This document shows, one piece after another, positions 28,285 through 37,471 of a stretch of 64,000 nucleotides of DNA. Every line of letters starts with the position of its first letter. Position 1 is the stretch's first letter. This DNA comes from Variovorax paradoxus (GTDB lineage Bacteria > Pseudomonadota > Gammaproteobacteria > Burkholderiales > Burkholderiaceae_C). The stretch covers positions 2,914,001-2,978,000 of the forward strand of contig NZ_CP046622.1 of the NCBI RefSeq assembly GCF_009755665.1, read 5' to 3'. The position numbers and the translations under genes are program-made. The notes under the pieces are model-generated. The model was given only the letters and a program-made list of their open reading frames with translations, was not told where the DNA came from and ran no database searches.

Positions 28285-29106
28285 ATGACCAAAGCCCTGG
28301 AGCCCTCCTCTCTTCCTCCCGCCACCCGCGAGCGCCGCCAGCGCGTGCAATCGGCCGAAACGGGCATGGCGGTGCTCAAGGGCCTTGCCCACCTCGGCGG
28401 CCGCAGCAGCCTCACGGCCCTCTCGGTCCATGTCGCCGAAAGCCCGGCAAAGGTGCACCGCTACCTTGCGAGCCTGATGGAGGAAGGCCTGGTGCTGCAG
28501 GATGCTGTCTCGCAGCACTACTACCTCGGTACCGAAGCCATCCAGATCGGCTTGGCCGCCATGCGTCAGGCCGACCCGATTCGTGCGGCCGAGCCCTGCC
28601 TTGTCAGGCTGCGTGAATCGCTGGAGGTCACTTGCTTCGTCGCCGTCATGGGCAACAAGGGGCCGACCATCGTGCGCTTCGAGGAGCCGGGCCTGCCCGT
28701 TACGGTGAACGTGCGCGCCGGCTCGGTGATGTCGATCCTCTGGTCGGCCACAGGCCGCGCGTTCCTGGGCCTGCTCGATGAGTCGCGGGTGCTCGCGCTC
28801 GCCGAGCAGGAACTGGCCGATTCGCCCGAAGACATGCGTGCCACGCTCGACGCGGCCGACCCCATCGGACAACTGCGCCGCGACGTGCAGAAGGCGCATT
28901 GCGCGAGCGTGAAAGACACTTACCTGCGCGGCATCAGCGCCGTGGCGGCGCCGGTCTACGACTATGCGGGCCGCGTGTGCGCGGTGCTGACCGCATTGGG
29001 AGCGACAGGCGGCTTCGACCCCGCCATCAATGGCCCCATCGCCACCGCAGTGCGGCGGGAAGCACGCGCGGTCAGCGAACTGCTGGGCTACCGCAAGCAC
29101 GGCTAG
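28285..29106 (+). CDS. IclR-family transcriptional regulator
   Basis: A 273-residue protein. Residues 25-90 are the winged HTH (GMAVLKGLAHLGGRSSLTAL; HVAESPAKVHRYLASLMEEG). Residues 100-265 are the effector-binding domain (LEVTCFVAVMGNKGPTIVRF; SVMSILWSATGRAFLGLL; YLRGISAVAAPVYDYAG). It is divergent from the TctC-P450 operon and likely controls it through the repeat at 28179-28207. The effector is probably the imported acid or an oxidation product. Confidence 0.92.
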   Translation: MTKALEPSSLPPATRERRQRVQSAETGMAVLKGLAHLGGRSSLTALSVHVAESPAKVHRYLASLMEEGLVLQDAVSQHYYLGTEAIQIGLAAMRQADPIRAAEPCLVRLRESLEVTCFVAVMGNKGPTIVRFEEPGLPVTVNVRAGSVMSILWSATGRAFLGLLDESRVLALAEQELADSPEDMRATLDAADPIGQLRRDVQKAHCASVKDTYLRGISAVAAPVYDYAGRVCAVLTALGATGGFDPAINGPIATAVRREARAVSELLGYRKHG

Positions 29107-29120
29107 CCCCCGGTGTCCTG

Positions 29121-31181
29121 CTATTCCTCTTCGTGCCCCCGGTACTGCCCCATCAGCGTCTGCTGAACCCCCGGCGGCACGGCTTCGTAGTGCGACAACG
29201 CGATGGTGTAGCGGCCCTGGCCGCTGGTCATTGCATTGAGCCTTGACTGGTAGTTGGCCAGTTCGGCCATGGGCACATGCCCGCCGACGCTCACTGTGCC
29301 GGCCCCGACATCGGACGTACCGGTGACCACGCCGCGCCGCGCAGACAGGTCGCTCGTGACATCGCCGACGGAATGCTCGGGCACATCGATCCCTATCTGC
29401 ACGATCGGCTCGAGCACCGCGGGCCGGGCCTCGCGGATCGCGGCCATGAAGGCCTTGCGGCCGGCGGTCGCAAAGGCGATGTCCTTGCTGTCGACGCTGT
29501 GGTGCTTGCCGTCGTACACCACCACGCGCACGTCGACCACCGGGTAGCCGGCGATGGCGCCGCCTGCCAGCACCTCGCGCACGCCCTTCTCCACCGCGGG
29601 AATGAACTGACCCGGAATGGCGCCGCCCCTGACTTCGTCGGCAAACTGAAAGCCGGCGCCGCGCGGCAGCGGCTCGATGCGCAGGAAAACCTCGCCGAAC
29701 TGGCCCGCGCCGCCGGTCTGCTTCTTGTGGCGGTGGTGGCCCTCGGCCGGCGCGGTTACAGTCTCGCGATAGGCAATGCGGGGTGGCCGCGTCAGGACCT
29801 CGAAGCGGTACACCTCGCGCAAGCGCTCGAGCACGATGCGCAGGTGAAGCTCGCCCAGTCCGTAGAGCACTGTCTCGTTGGTGGCGGCCACATGCTCGAT
29901 GCGCAGGCACGGGTCCTCGGCCGCCAGCTTGCCGAGGATCTCCCACGCGCGCTGTTCGTCGCCATGGCGCTTGGGCTCAACCGCCAGGCCATGCACCGGC
30001 ACCGGAAATGCGAGCGGCGCGAGATGAACGTGGCTGTCTTCGGCGGCGTCGTGCAGCACGGCATCGAAATGAATGTCCTCCACCTTGGCCACGGCCACGA
30101 TGTCGCCCGGCACCGCATGCGACACCTCCACATGCTCTTTGCCCTGCAGCATGAACAGGTGTCCCACCTTGAAGGGCTTGCGCCCGTCGCCGATGTAGAG
30201 CTGGCTGTCGCGCGTGAGCGTGCCCTGATGCACGCGAAAGATGCCCATCTTGCCGACGTAGGGGTCGACCGTGACCTTGAACACATGGGCCAGCACGTGC
30301 AGCGAAGGGTCGGGCCGGACTTCCATCGGCTTGGCCTCCGCCCCCTCCCCGAGCAGGAACGCGGGCGGATTGCCTTCGGTCGGATCGGGCAGCAGCTTGA
30401 CGATCACGTCCAGCAGCTCGGCCACGCCGGCGCCGCTGCGCGACGAGACGAAGCACACCGGTATCAGGTGGCCTTCGCGCAGCGCCTGCTCGAGCGGCGC
30501 ATGCAGCTCCGCCGGGTCCACGTCGCCCTCTTCGAGATAGCGGTCGACAAAGGCCGCATCGACCTCGACCACCTGCTCCACCAGTGCGCGGTGCGCCGCT
30601 TCGACGGGGCCGAAGTCGGATCGCCCGAAGCGGTTGAAGAAACAGTCGACCACCTGCCTGTTGACGCCGTCGGGCAGGTTCAGCGGCAGGCATTCGCGGC
30701 CGAAGGCAGCCTGGATGTCGGCCAGCAGGCCCTGCAGCGAAACGCCCTGCGAGTCGATCTTGTTGACGATGATCATGCGCGCGAGATGGCGCGAGGCCGC
30801 GTACTCCATCATGCGCACCGCCATCGGCTCGATGCCCGTGGCGGCGTTGATGACCACCGCCGCAGTTTCGACTGCCTCCAGCGCCGGCAGGCTCTGGCCG
30901 AGAAAGTCGGGGCCGCCGGGCGTGTCGATGAAGTGGATGCGCGTGCCGGCGTGCTTGAGGTGCATTACCGACGCGTTGAGCGAATGAAGCATGCGGCGCT
31001 CGAGCGGGTCGTAATCGCTGACGGTGCTGCCCCGCTCGATGCTGCCGCACGCGCCGATGGCCCCCGCCTTGTGCAGCAAGGCCTCGGCAAGGGAGCTCTT
31101 GCCTGCGGCGGCGGGCCCGACGAGCGCCAGCGTTCGCACTGCTTCCATTTCGGCCGCGAGGCCGTTCGATCGGCTTGGCAT
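29121..31181 (-). CDS. EF-G-like translational GTPase
   Basis: A 686-residue protein with the EF-G domain order. G1 is GPAAAGKSSLAEAL, G3 is DTPGGPDFLG and G4 is NKID; domain II follows (LAHVFKVTVDPYVGKMGIFR), then domain III, the domain IV hallmark GGAGQFGEVFLRIEPL, and a C-terminal domain V ending GQYRGHEEE. In EF-G and EF-Tu G3 ends in DTPGH, whose His activates GTP hydrolysis; here Gly replaces it. This fits the divergent EF-G-like paralogues rather than the housekeeping factor. Start at 31181 is fixed by aaggag. It stands alone, converging on the IclR gene. Confidence 0.88.
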   Translation of the reverse strand: MPSRSNGLAAEMEAVRTLALVGPAAAGKSSLAEALLHKAGAIGACGSIERGSTVSDYDPLERRMLHSLNASVMHLKHAGTRIHFIDTPGGPDFLGQSLPALEAVETAAVVINAATGIEPMAVRMMEYAASRHLARMIIVNKIDSQGVSLQGLLADIQAAFGRECLPLNLPDGVNRQVVDCFFNRFGRSDFGPVEAAHRALVEQVVEVDAAFVDRYLEEGDVDPAELHAPLEQALREGHLIPVCFVSSRSGAGVAELLDVIVKLLPDPTEGNPPAFLLGEGAEAKPMEVRPDPSLHVLAHVFKVTVDPYVGKMGIFRVHQGTLTRDSQLYIGDGRKPFKVGHLFMLQGKEHVEVSHAVPGDIVAVAKVEDIHFDAVLHDAAEDSHVHLAPLAFPVPVHGLAVEPKRHGDEQRAWEILGKLAAEDPCLRIEHVAATNETVLYGLGELHLRIVLERLREVYRFEVLTRPPRIAYRETVTAPAEGHHRHKKQTGGAGQFGEVFLRIEPLPRGAGFQFADEVRGGAIPGQFIPAVEKGVREVLAGGAIAGYPVVDVRVVVYDGKHHSVDSKDIAFATAGRKAFMAAIREARPAVLEPIVQIGIDVPEHSVGDVTSDLSARRGVVTGTSDVGAGTVSVGGHVPMAELANYQSRLNAMTSGQGRYTIALSHYEAVPPGVQQTLMGQYRGHEEE

Positions 31182-31362
31182 GGCGTGGACTCCTTGGCGT
31201 CCGGAAGGCCGGCCCGGCGGCCTGCACAGGCTCGGGTGTCGCGTGTGGACGCTGAGAGCCAGCCTACGGGATTGGCAGTGCCGACGCAACGGCGCCAACC
31301 CCGGCCGGCATTCCTTGTAGGCAACCGTGAGGAAACGTGTGCACATACCCAGCAACTCATAC

Positions 31363-31375
31363 GTTGTCCTACAAC
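31363..31375. promoter_or_regulatory. Operator-like inverted repeat upstream of pectate lyase gene
   Basis: GTTGT-CCT-ACAAC is a perfect inverted repeat of five-base arms. The core TTGTnnnACAA has the shape of operators used by FadR-branch GntR regulators (TnGTnnnACnA). It lies about 60 bases upstream of the predicted -35 element of the pectate lyase gene. Confidence 0.4.
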
Positions 31376-31424
31376 TATGTAACTACTGGTGATACTTTGA
31401 AGCGAATTTCTTCGCAACTCCTGA

Positions 31425-31454
31425 TTGACGCGGCACTAAAGCTGCCCGAATAAT
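31425..31454 (+). promoter_or_regulatory. Sigma-70-like promoter for pectate lyase gene
   Basis: TTGACG (31425-31430) and AATAAT (31449-31454) are spaced by 18 bases, each matching five of six consensus bases. The start would fall near 31461, directly ahead of two operator-like sites at 31466-31494. Confidence 0.5.
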
Positions 31455-31465
31455 CCGCGCGCCGC

Positions 31466-31495
31466 GTCATAAGACAACTGATGTCGTATGACATC
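31466..31495. promoter_or_regulatory. Tandem GTCnTAnGAC operator-like sites
   Basis: GTCATAAGAC (31466-31475) and GTCGTATGAC (31483-31492) share the pattern GTCnTAnGAC and start 17 bases apart. The second extends to the perfect inverted repeat GATGTC-GTAT-GACATC at 31480-31495. Their position just past the predicted transcription start suggests a repressor that blocks the promoter; the repressor is not encoded in the window as far as I can see. Confidence 0.5.
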
Positions 31496-31548
31496 CGACG
31501 ACGCTGCCCGACCAACCCCGGACATTCAATCAAATAAAGGGAAATGCC

Positions 31549-33353
31549 ATGAAACGCCGACAGTTTGCAATTTCGGTCCTGTCCCCCGTCGCACTCGCCG
31601 CCTGCGGCGGTGGCGGCAACGACGGGCCGACCTTCCCGATTCCTCTTCCGCCACCACCACCGCCGCGGCAGGACTCAAGCGCGCGGCAACCTACATGGAC
31701 GAAGTGGTCTCCTACAAGGGCGGCTATGTGTGGTCGTACTCGCCGGACCTCACGCAGACATTCGGCGAAATGGAAGCCAAGCGCACCATGCTGTGGCTGC
31801 AGCCACCGGGCACGTCTTCCATCGGCCATATCTACCTCGATGCCTATCACGCGACCGGCGACGAGCGCTTCTACCAAGCGGCCGACCGCACGGCCAAGGC
31901 GGTTGCCGCGGCCCAGCACATCTCGGGCGGCTGGAACTACATCTACGACTTCGCCGGCGAGGCATCGCTGCAGCACTGGTACGAAACAGTGGGCATGAAC
32001 GGCTGGCGCCTCGAGGAGTTCCAGCACTACTACGGCAATGCGACCTTCGACGACGCCACCACCGCTGTCGCCTCGCAGCTGATGCTGCGCATGTACCTGG
32101 AGAAGAAAGACCCGGTCTACCAGGCCGCGACCGAAAAGGCGATCAAGTTCATCACCGACGCGCAGTTCGGCCCCCAGTTCGGCATTGCGGACGGCGGCTG
32201 GCCGCAGCGCTTTCCGCATAACCCGAACGCGATCACGTCGATGCCCTTGCCCAACCCGCAGCAGTTGCCCGCGGGCGCTCGCGCGGGCATGGAAGACAGC
32301 GACTACACGCTGCACGTCACCTTCAACGACGACGTCATGGGCGAGAACATCAAGTTCCTGACCATGTGCGTGATGACGCTGGGGCGCACCGACCTGGTGG
32401 CCAACATCATTCGGGCGATGGATTGCATGCAGCGCATGCAGTGGACCTCGGGGGTGTTGCCGCTGCAATCGGGCTGGAGCCTTCAGCACCTGTCGCGCGA
32501 AACCAATGGCCGCCCGGCGGGCGCTCCGGCCGGTGCGCGCTCCTACGAGCCGCGCTCGCTGGCCACGCACACTACGCAGACCAACATCCAGCAGTTGCTC
32601 GGCTACTTCACGCTCACCGGCGACAAGAAGTACCTTTCGCAGCTTCAGAATGCGATCGACTGGCTGAAGTCGCCATCCATCCAGCTCCCGGCGGATGTCG
32701 CGACCATCAACCCGCTGCTCGCCGGGCGCAACGTGGCCACGTTCATCGAGCTCGACACCAACGAGCCGCTGTTCATTCACCGCTATGGCTCCAACATCCA
32801 CAACGGCGCGTACTTTTTCGACAAGGACATCACCAACACGATCAGCCACTACTCGTCGGGCCGATCGGTAACCCCCGCCGCGCTGCAAAAGCGGCTGGAT
32901 GAGCTCAATGCGATGACGCAGCCGCAGATCGATGCCATGGTCGCCAGGTCGCCGCTGCGGGCCACCGCGCCTCGCGCCCTGCCAAAGTACTTTGCCGCCG
33001 TTCGCGAAGTGGATTTTCCGGACCTGTTCGAAGGCGCGGTGCTGAAGACCCCGGTGGTGCCCGAATCAGAGGTGCAGACGATCCTGGCCGCGCTGGTGGA
33101 CGGAAACTACTGGACCGCGCCCGTGCCCGAGATCGTGAACCCGTTCCGCGGCAACGGACCGACGACGCCGTACACCGGCACGGCGTACCGCAGCCGCCAC
33201 GTGGGCGACATCTACGACACCTCTCCGTATCCGGCCGATGCGCCGCCGGAGATCGAGCCGTATGTGAAGCGTGAAAAACCGCAGTTCATCGTCACCTCGA
33301 ACTTCATCGCCCGCATGGGACGGTTGATCTCGTTCATTTCGCCGGTGGCCTGA
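31549..33353 (+). pseudogene. PL10-like pectate lyase lipoprotein gene with one-base frameshift
   Basis: The ATG at 31549, behind aaaggga, starts a lipoprotein signal (MKRRQFAISVLSPVALAA then Cys) and a proline run. The catalytic part lies in another frame, open to 33353, from GLKRAATYMDEVVSYKGG onward. It holds TFGEMEAKRTMLWLQPPG, ADGGWPQRFPH and HVTFNDDVMGENIKFL, the PL10 pectate lyase motifs, and has about 560 residues. Adding one base between 31660 and 31668, in the CCG/CGG repeat, joins the parts as a poly-Pro tether leading to AAGLKRA. The enzyme would cleave de-esterified pectin at the cell surface. The missing base may be a sequencing error in a repeat; if real, the lyase loses export. 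Confidence 0.82.
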
Positions 33354-33370
33354 GCCGGGCAGGCCATCAC

Positions 33371-34306
33371 CTAGGGGGTGGGCGATCCGTCGCTCACCAA
33401 CTGCCAAAGCGCCTCTGCCACAGGGGCCATGCTTGCTGCCTGGCGGTACAGCCGGATGTCCACCGGCACCCGCCAGGCGCCTTTGCCCGCATCCGCCAGC
33501 GCACCGCTGCGCAGGTCGTCGGCAACCAGGCTCATGGGCAGCCATGCAAGGCCGCGTCCTTCGAGCGCCATGGTTCTGAGCAGCGCGGCGTGGTGCGCCG
33601 TAAAGACCACCGAGAGCGACGATGCGAAGTCTTTGCCGAACTCGCTGTCCTGTATCGCACGCATGATCCGCCCCAGGCCCGAGGCTTCGCTGTAGGCCAG
33701 CACCGAAGGCGCCTGGGCAGTGCCGAGCGCATGCAGCGGCGCACCGTGAACACCGGGTGCGGAGACCGGTACCAGCACGTCTTCGCTCAACCGAAGAACC
33801 GGGTACTGCCCTTCGTCGAGCCGGCCCGGTGCGTCGGCATGGCCGTGGCACAGCACAAATTGCACGCGGCGCTGCAGCATCAGGTCTTCGCAGGCCTGTG
33901 AGCTGTCCGACATCGTCTGGATCGGTCCCAGGCTCAGCCGGCTTTCCACGCTGCCCAGCCAACGCGGAAAGAACGTCAGCGAGAGCACATGCGTGGCGGC
34001 AAATCTCAGGCTTGCCGCGGCCATGTCGTGTGCCGCACGCGCCTTGATGCGGGCGGCTTCCAGGCCGGCCAGCAGTTCCTTCAGCAGCGGCTCAAAACGC
34101 TTGCCGGCGGCCGTCAGCGCCGCGGGGTGCGCGCTGCGGTCGAACAGGTCGACCCCCACCCACTCTTCGAGCGCGCGAATGTGCCGGCTGAACGCGGGCT
34201 GCGCAATGGAACGCACTTGCGCCGCGCGCGAGAAATTGCCGGTCTCGGCCAAGGCAATGAAGTCTTCGAGCCATTCGAGGTCGAGGGGGCGGTTGCCGGG
34301 GCCCAT
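33371..34306 (-). CDS. LysR-family transcriptional regulator
   Basis: A 311-residue LysR protein. LDLEWLEDFIALAETGNFSR then AQPAFSRHIRALEEWVGVDL is the HTH, and LTAAGKRFEPLLKELL ends the wing. The effector domain runs from about residue 95. The start at 34306 (MGPGNRPL) gives a normal N-terminus; longer in-frame starts at 34360 and 34429 have no better ribosome site. It faces the DapA-family gene across about 110 bases and probably regulates the DapA-TctC-SDR operon. Confidence 0.88.
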   Translation of the reverse strand: MGPGNRPLDLEWLEDFIALAETGNFSRAAQVRSIAQPAFSRHIRALEEWVGVDLFDRSAHPAALTAAGKRFEPLLKELLAGLEAARIKARAAHDMAAASLRFAATHVLSLTFFPRWLGSVESRLSLGPIQTMSDSSQACEDLMLQRRVQFVLCHGHADAPGRLDEGQYPVLRLSEDVLVPVSAPGVHGAPLHALGTAQAPSVLAYSEASGLGRIMRAIQDSEFGKDFASSLSVVFTAHHAALLRTMALEGRGLAWLPMSLVADDLRSGALADAGKGAWRVPVDIRLYRQAASMAPVAEALWQLVSDGSPTP

Positions 34307-34418
34307 GTGCTGCGCAATCGGTTGAATAGTTGTATGCGATTCGAGTATTGGACGGTGCATGCCCCGCCGGCAAAAGATGCACCCATTCCTGCACCTTGAA
34401 CCACAACGGAGACACAGC

Positions 34419-35357
34419 ATGCCTTCCATCGCGAATTATCGCGGGATCATTCCCGCCATTTCCTGCCCCTTCACGGCCGACCACCGCATCGACGAGCCGG
34501 CGCTGCGCAAGCTCGCCTCGTGGCTGGCGGGGCACGACGGCGTGGTGGCAGTCATGACCAACGGCCACACCGGCGAGGTGTTCTCGCTCACCCCCGCCGA
34601 GCGCGCCGAGGTCACCCGCATCGTGGCCGACGAGCTGCGCGGCCGCACGCCGGTCATCTCGTCCATCGTGTGCGAAGGCCTGGCCGAGGCCGCCGAGCAT
34701 GCACGCGCCGCACAGGCCGCCGGCGCGGTCGCGCTCGACGTGATGCCGCCCCACCACTGGCTGCGCTTCGGCTTCACGCCGGGGCATGCGCTGCAGTATT
34801 TCGAGGCCATTCACCGCGCCGCGCCGGAACTCGACCTGGTCTGCCACGTGTACCCGGCCTGGACACGCGCCTCTTACTCCTCGCAACTGCTGGCCGAGCT
34901 GGCCCGCCTGCCCTACCTGCAGGCCTTCAAGGTAGGCCAGCGCGACATGAACAAGTACGCCCGCGACATCCAGGCAATCCGCGAGGCCGATGCCTCGAAG
35001 GCCATCCTCACCTGCCACGACGAGTACCTGCTGGCCTCGATGGTGCAAGGCGTGGACGGCGCGCTGGTCGGCTTTGCCACCTTCATTCCGCAGTTGATCA
35101 TCGACCTGTGGAATGCCGTGAAGGCCGGCGACCTGAAAAAGGCCATGGCCGTGCAGGCCCTCATCACACCGCTGAAAGATGCCGTGTATGGCGGCGGCGA
35201 GCCGACCGGCGAAGCGCACGCGCGCATGAAGGGCGGCATGTTCCTGGCCGGCGTGCTCGACAACGCCACGGTGCGCCCGCCAACCGAGGCGCCGAACGAG
35301 CGCGAGATGGAGGCGCTGCGCGCCGCGGTGCGGCAAGCCGGTTTGTCGAAGCGCTGA
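34419..35357 (+). CDS. Dihydrodipicolinate synthase-family lyase
   Basis: A 312-residue DapA-fold aldolase. MTNGHTGEVFSLTPAERAEV corresponds to the GxTGE loop, with His replacing the usual second Thr or Ser. CHVYPAWTRASYSSQLL carries the active-site Tyr and LQAFKVGQRD the Schiff-base Lys. Family members cleave or form 2-keto acids with pyruvate (dihydrodipicolinate, keto-deoxy sugars, sialic acid). Its place with a TctC protein, SDR and LysR regulator argues for a catabolic role on an imported acid, not lysine synthesis. ggagacacagc precedes the ATG. Confidence 0.88.
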   Translation: MPSIANYRGIIPAISCPFTADHRIDEPALRKLASWLAGHDGVVAVMTNGHTGEVFSLTPAERAEVTRIVADELRGRTPVISSIVCEGLAEAAEHARAAQAAGAVALDVMPPHHWLRFGFTPGHALQYFEAIHRAAPELDLVCHVYPAWTRASYSSQLLAELARLPYLQAFKVGQRDMNKYARDIQAIREADASKAILTCHDEYLLASMVQGVDGALVGFATFIPQLIIDLWNAVKAGDLKKAMAVQALITPLKDAVYGGGEPTGEAHARMKGGMFLAGVLDNATVRPPTEAPNEREMEALRAAVRQAGLSKR

Positions 35358-35421
35358 TCAAGTACAAGCGGCTCGGCACCACCGGTGCCCTCCCCCATAA
35401 AACCAGAAGGAGACAAGAGAC

Positions 35422-36393
35422 ATGCAACGCAACCATTTCCTCCGTGCCACGCTTGCGGCCCTTGCGCTTGTCGCGGCGTCCTCAGGCTTTGCGCAGACGC
35501 AACCCTGGCCCACCCGCCCGGTGCGCGTGGTAATTCCGTTTCCGCCTGGCGGCACGCTCGACACGGTCGGCCGCCTGCTCGCGCAGAAGCTCGGCGACCA
35601 GACCGGCCAGCCCTTCATCGTCGAGAACCGGCCCGGCGGCAACGGCGTGATCGGTGCCGACGTGGTGTCGAAGGCACCGGCCGACGGCTACACGCTGCTG
35701 TTCAACGCATCGACCTTCACCACGGCGCCGATGACGATGAAGTCCGTGCCCTATGAGATCGTGCGCGACTTCACGCCGGTGGCGCTGGTTGCCAAGGCGC
35801 CGCTGTCGGTGGCCATCAACAAGAACCTGCCGATCACCGACGTCAAGTCGCTCATTGCGTACGCAAAGGCGAACCCGGGCAAGATGACTTTCGCGGTCGG
35901 CTCCATCGGCTCGGCCGGCCACCTGTCGACCGAACTGCTCAAGCGCGCCGGCGGGCTCGACTACCTCATCGTGCCGTACAAGGGCACGGCGCCGGCCTTC
36001 CAGGACCTGATCGGCGGGCAGATCGACGGCTTCATCGACCCCATCCTCGGCTCGCTGCAGTACCACAAGAGCGGCATGCTGCGCGTGGTGGCCGTTACCT
36101 CCGCCAACCGCGCCACCAGCCTGCCGAACGTACCCACGGTGGGCGAAAGCATTCCGGGCTACGAGTTCTATAGCTGGTACGGCCTGTGGGGTCCGGCCAA
36201 GCTGCCGCCGGCCATCACGCAGCGGCTCAATGCCGAAGTGAACAAGGCCCTGGCCACCGACATGCGCGAAACGCTCAACGCGCAAGGGCTGCTGCTCACG
36301 CCGGGCAGCGTCGAAGACTTCGTAAAGTTCCAGCAGGCTGACATGGAGCGGTCGAAGAAGATCATCACCGAAGGCAACATCCGTGTCGAATAA
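35422..36393 (+). CDS. TctC/Bug-family periplasmic solute-binding protein
   Basis: A 323-residue protein with signal peptide MQRNHFLRATLAALALVAAS ending near GFAQ. WPTRPVRVVIPFPPGGTLDT, QPFIVENRPGGNGVIGADVV and KAPADGYTLLFNASTFTTAP are standard Bug motifs. It would bring a carboxylate to a shared TctAB permease. It follows the DapA-family gene after 64 bases, and its stop overlaps the SDR start, so the three genes form one unit. agaaggagacaagag precedes the ATG. Confidence 0.93.
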   Translation: MQRNHFLRATLAALALVAASSGFAQTQPWPTRPVRVVIPFPPGGTLDTVGRLLAQKLGDQTGQPFIVENRPGGNGVIGADVVSKAPADGYTLLFNASTFTTAPMTMKSVPYEIVRDFTPVALVAKAPLSVAINKNLPITDVKSLIAYAKANPGKMTFAVGSIGSAGHLSTELLKRAGGLDYLIVPYKGTAPAFQDLIGGQIDGFIDPILGSLQYHKSGMLRVVAVTSANRATSLPNVPTVGESIPGYEFYSWYGLWGPAKLPPAITQRLNAEVNKALATDMRETLNAQGLLLTPGSVEDFVKFQQADMERSKKIITEGNIRVE

Positions 36394-37084
36394 GGCCGCT
36401 CCGCATGCCGTGGTCACGGGCAGCAGCAGCGGCATCGGCCGCGCCATTGCCTCACATCTGCTGGGCGAGGGCTGGCGCGTGAGCGGGCTCGATCTTGCGG
36501 CGCCCACGCTGTTCGATGCGGCCTTCGCGCACACGGCGGTGGATCTGTCGAATGCCGAAGGCATCGCGCGCGCCGCAGCCGCCCTGCAGGACGCCGATGC
36601 GCTGGTGCATGCCGCCGGCGTGCTGCGCGTCGGCCCGTTGGGCCAGCTCGATCATGCGGGTGGCGAACTGATGTGGCGCCTGCACGTCGACGCCGCCACG
36701 CGCCTCGCAGATGCGCTTGTGCCCGCGATGGCCGTGCGCGGCAGCGGCCGTGTGGTGTTCGTCGGCAGCCGCGTGGCCCAAGGCCTGCCCGGTCGCGGGC
36801 AGTACGCCGCCACCAAGGCGGCGCTCATCGCGCTCGCGCGCAGCTGGGCCGCGGAGGTGGCCGCCAGCGGCGTCACCATCAACGTGGTGTCGCCCGGCGC
36901 AACGCAGACCGCAATGCTGCAAGACCCGGCCCGCTCGGGCAGCACCCCGCGCCTGCCCCCCATCGGGCGGTTGATCCAGCCTGAAGAAATTGCCGCGCTG
37001 GTCGCCTTTCTTCTCTCGGCGCCGGCCGCCGCCATTACAGGCCAGGACATTGCCATTTGCGGCGGTGCGTCGCTGCACCGGTAA
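36383..37084 (+). CDS. SDR-family oxidoreductase
   Basis: A 233-residue short-chain dehydrogenase. VTGSSSGIGRAIASHLLGEG is the cofactor loop; HAAGVLRVG replaces the usual NNAG; the catalytic Ser is in VVFVGSRVAQGLP and the YxxxK is YAATKAA. The start is a GTG at 36383 that overlaps the TctC gene by 11 bases, which implies translational coupling. Together with the DapA-family lyase it probably oxidises a hydroxy acid or reduces a keto acid in one pathway. Confidence 0.88.
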   Translation: MSNKAAPHAVVTGSSSGIGRAIASHLLGEGWRVSGLDLAAPTLFDAAFAHTAVDLSNAEGIARAAAALQDADALVHAAGVLRVGPLGQLDHAGGELMWRLHVDAATRLADALVPAMAVRGSGRVVFVGSRVAQGLPGRGQYAATKAALIALARSWAAEVAASGVTINVVSPGATQTAMLQDPARSGSTPRLPPIGRLIQPEEIAALVAFLLSAPAAAITGQDIAICGGASLHR

Positions 37085-37222
37085 TACCAATGCACCCATG
37101 CCAAGGTGCATTGAATCGAAAGTGGTGCGAGTTTTCCGACACCTCTTGTAGCGTGTTCCGCACGCCTACTGGGGTGACACCCTGAGCACAAGCTGAAGTT
37201 GTTGGGCTAGTATTTCCAGACA

Positions 37223-37462
37223 GTGCCAGCAACACCCAGACCCATTGAGTACTTGCTCGAACTCGAGCACGCCAGTTTCCCGGTGCATATCCGGGACCGC
37301 GATGCGATCCAGGCCATCGCGGTTCTGAAGGCGATTGGCTGCGTCGAGGCGGAGATTTCTCCGCCCCTCGATCTGTGCAGTTCGTTCGAAGACTACGAGT
37401 GCGCTGTGGTGAGGAAAATCACGCCGGTGGGCCGCACCGAACTGGCGGCGGAATACGGCTGA
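37223..37462 (+). CDS. Small hypothetical protein
   Basis: A 79-residue frame with GTG start, not recognised. It has a balanced soluble composition and codon use like its neighbours: PIEYLLELEHASFPVHIRD then AIAVLKAIGCVEAEISPP and YECAVVRKITPVGRTELAAE. The start has only a weak purine stretch upstream. It lies alone between the SDR and the opposite-strand thiolase-fold gene, nine bases from the latter's end. It may be a short cytoplasmic regulator or an accidental frame; I favour a real gene because the frame is clean and the residue composition is ordinary. Confidence 0.5.
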   Translation: MPATPRPIEYLLELEHASFPVHIRDRDAIQAIAVLKAIGCVEAEISPPLDLCSSFEDYECAVVRKITPVGRTELAAEYG

Positions 37463-37471
37463 CGGGCTTCA

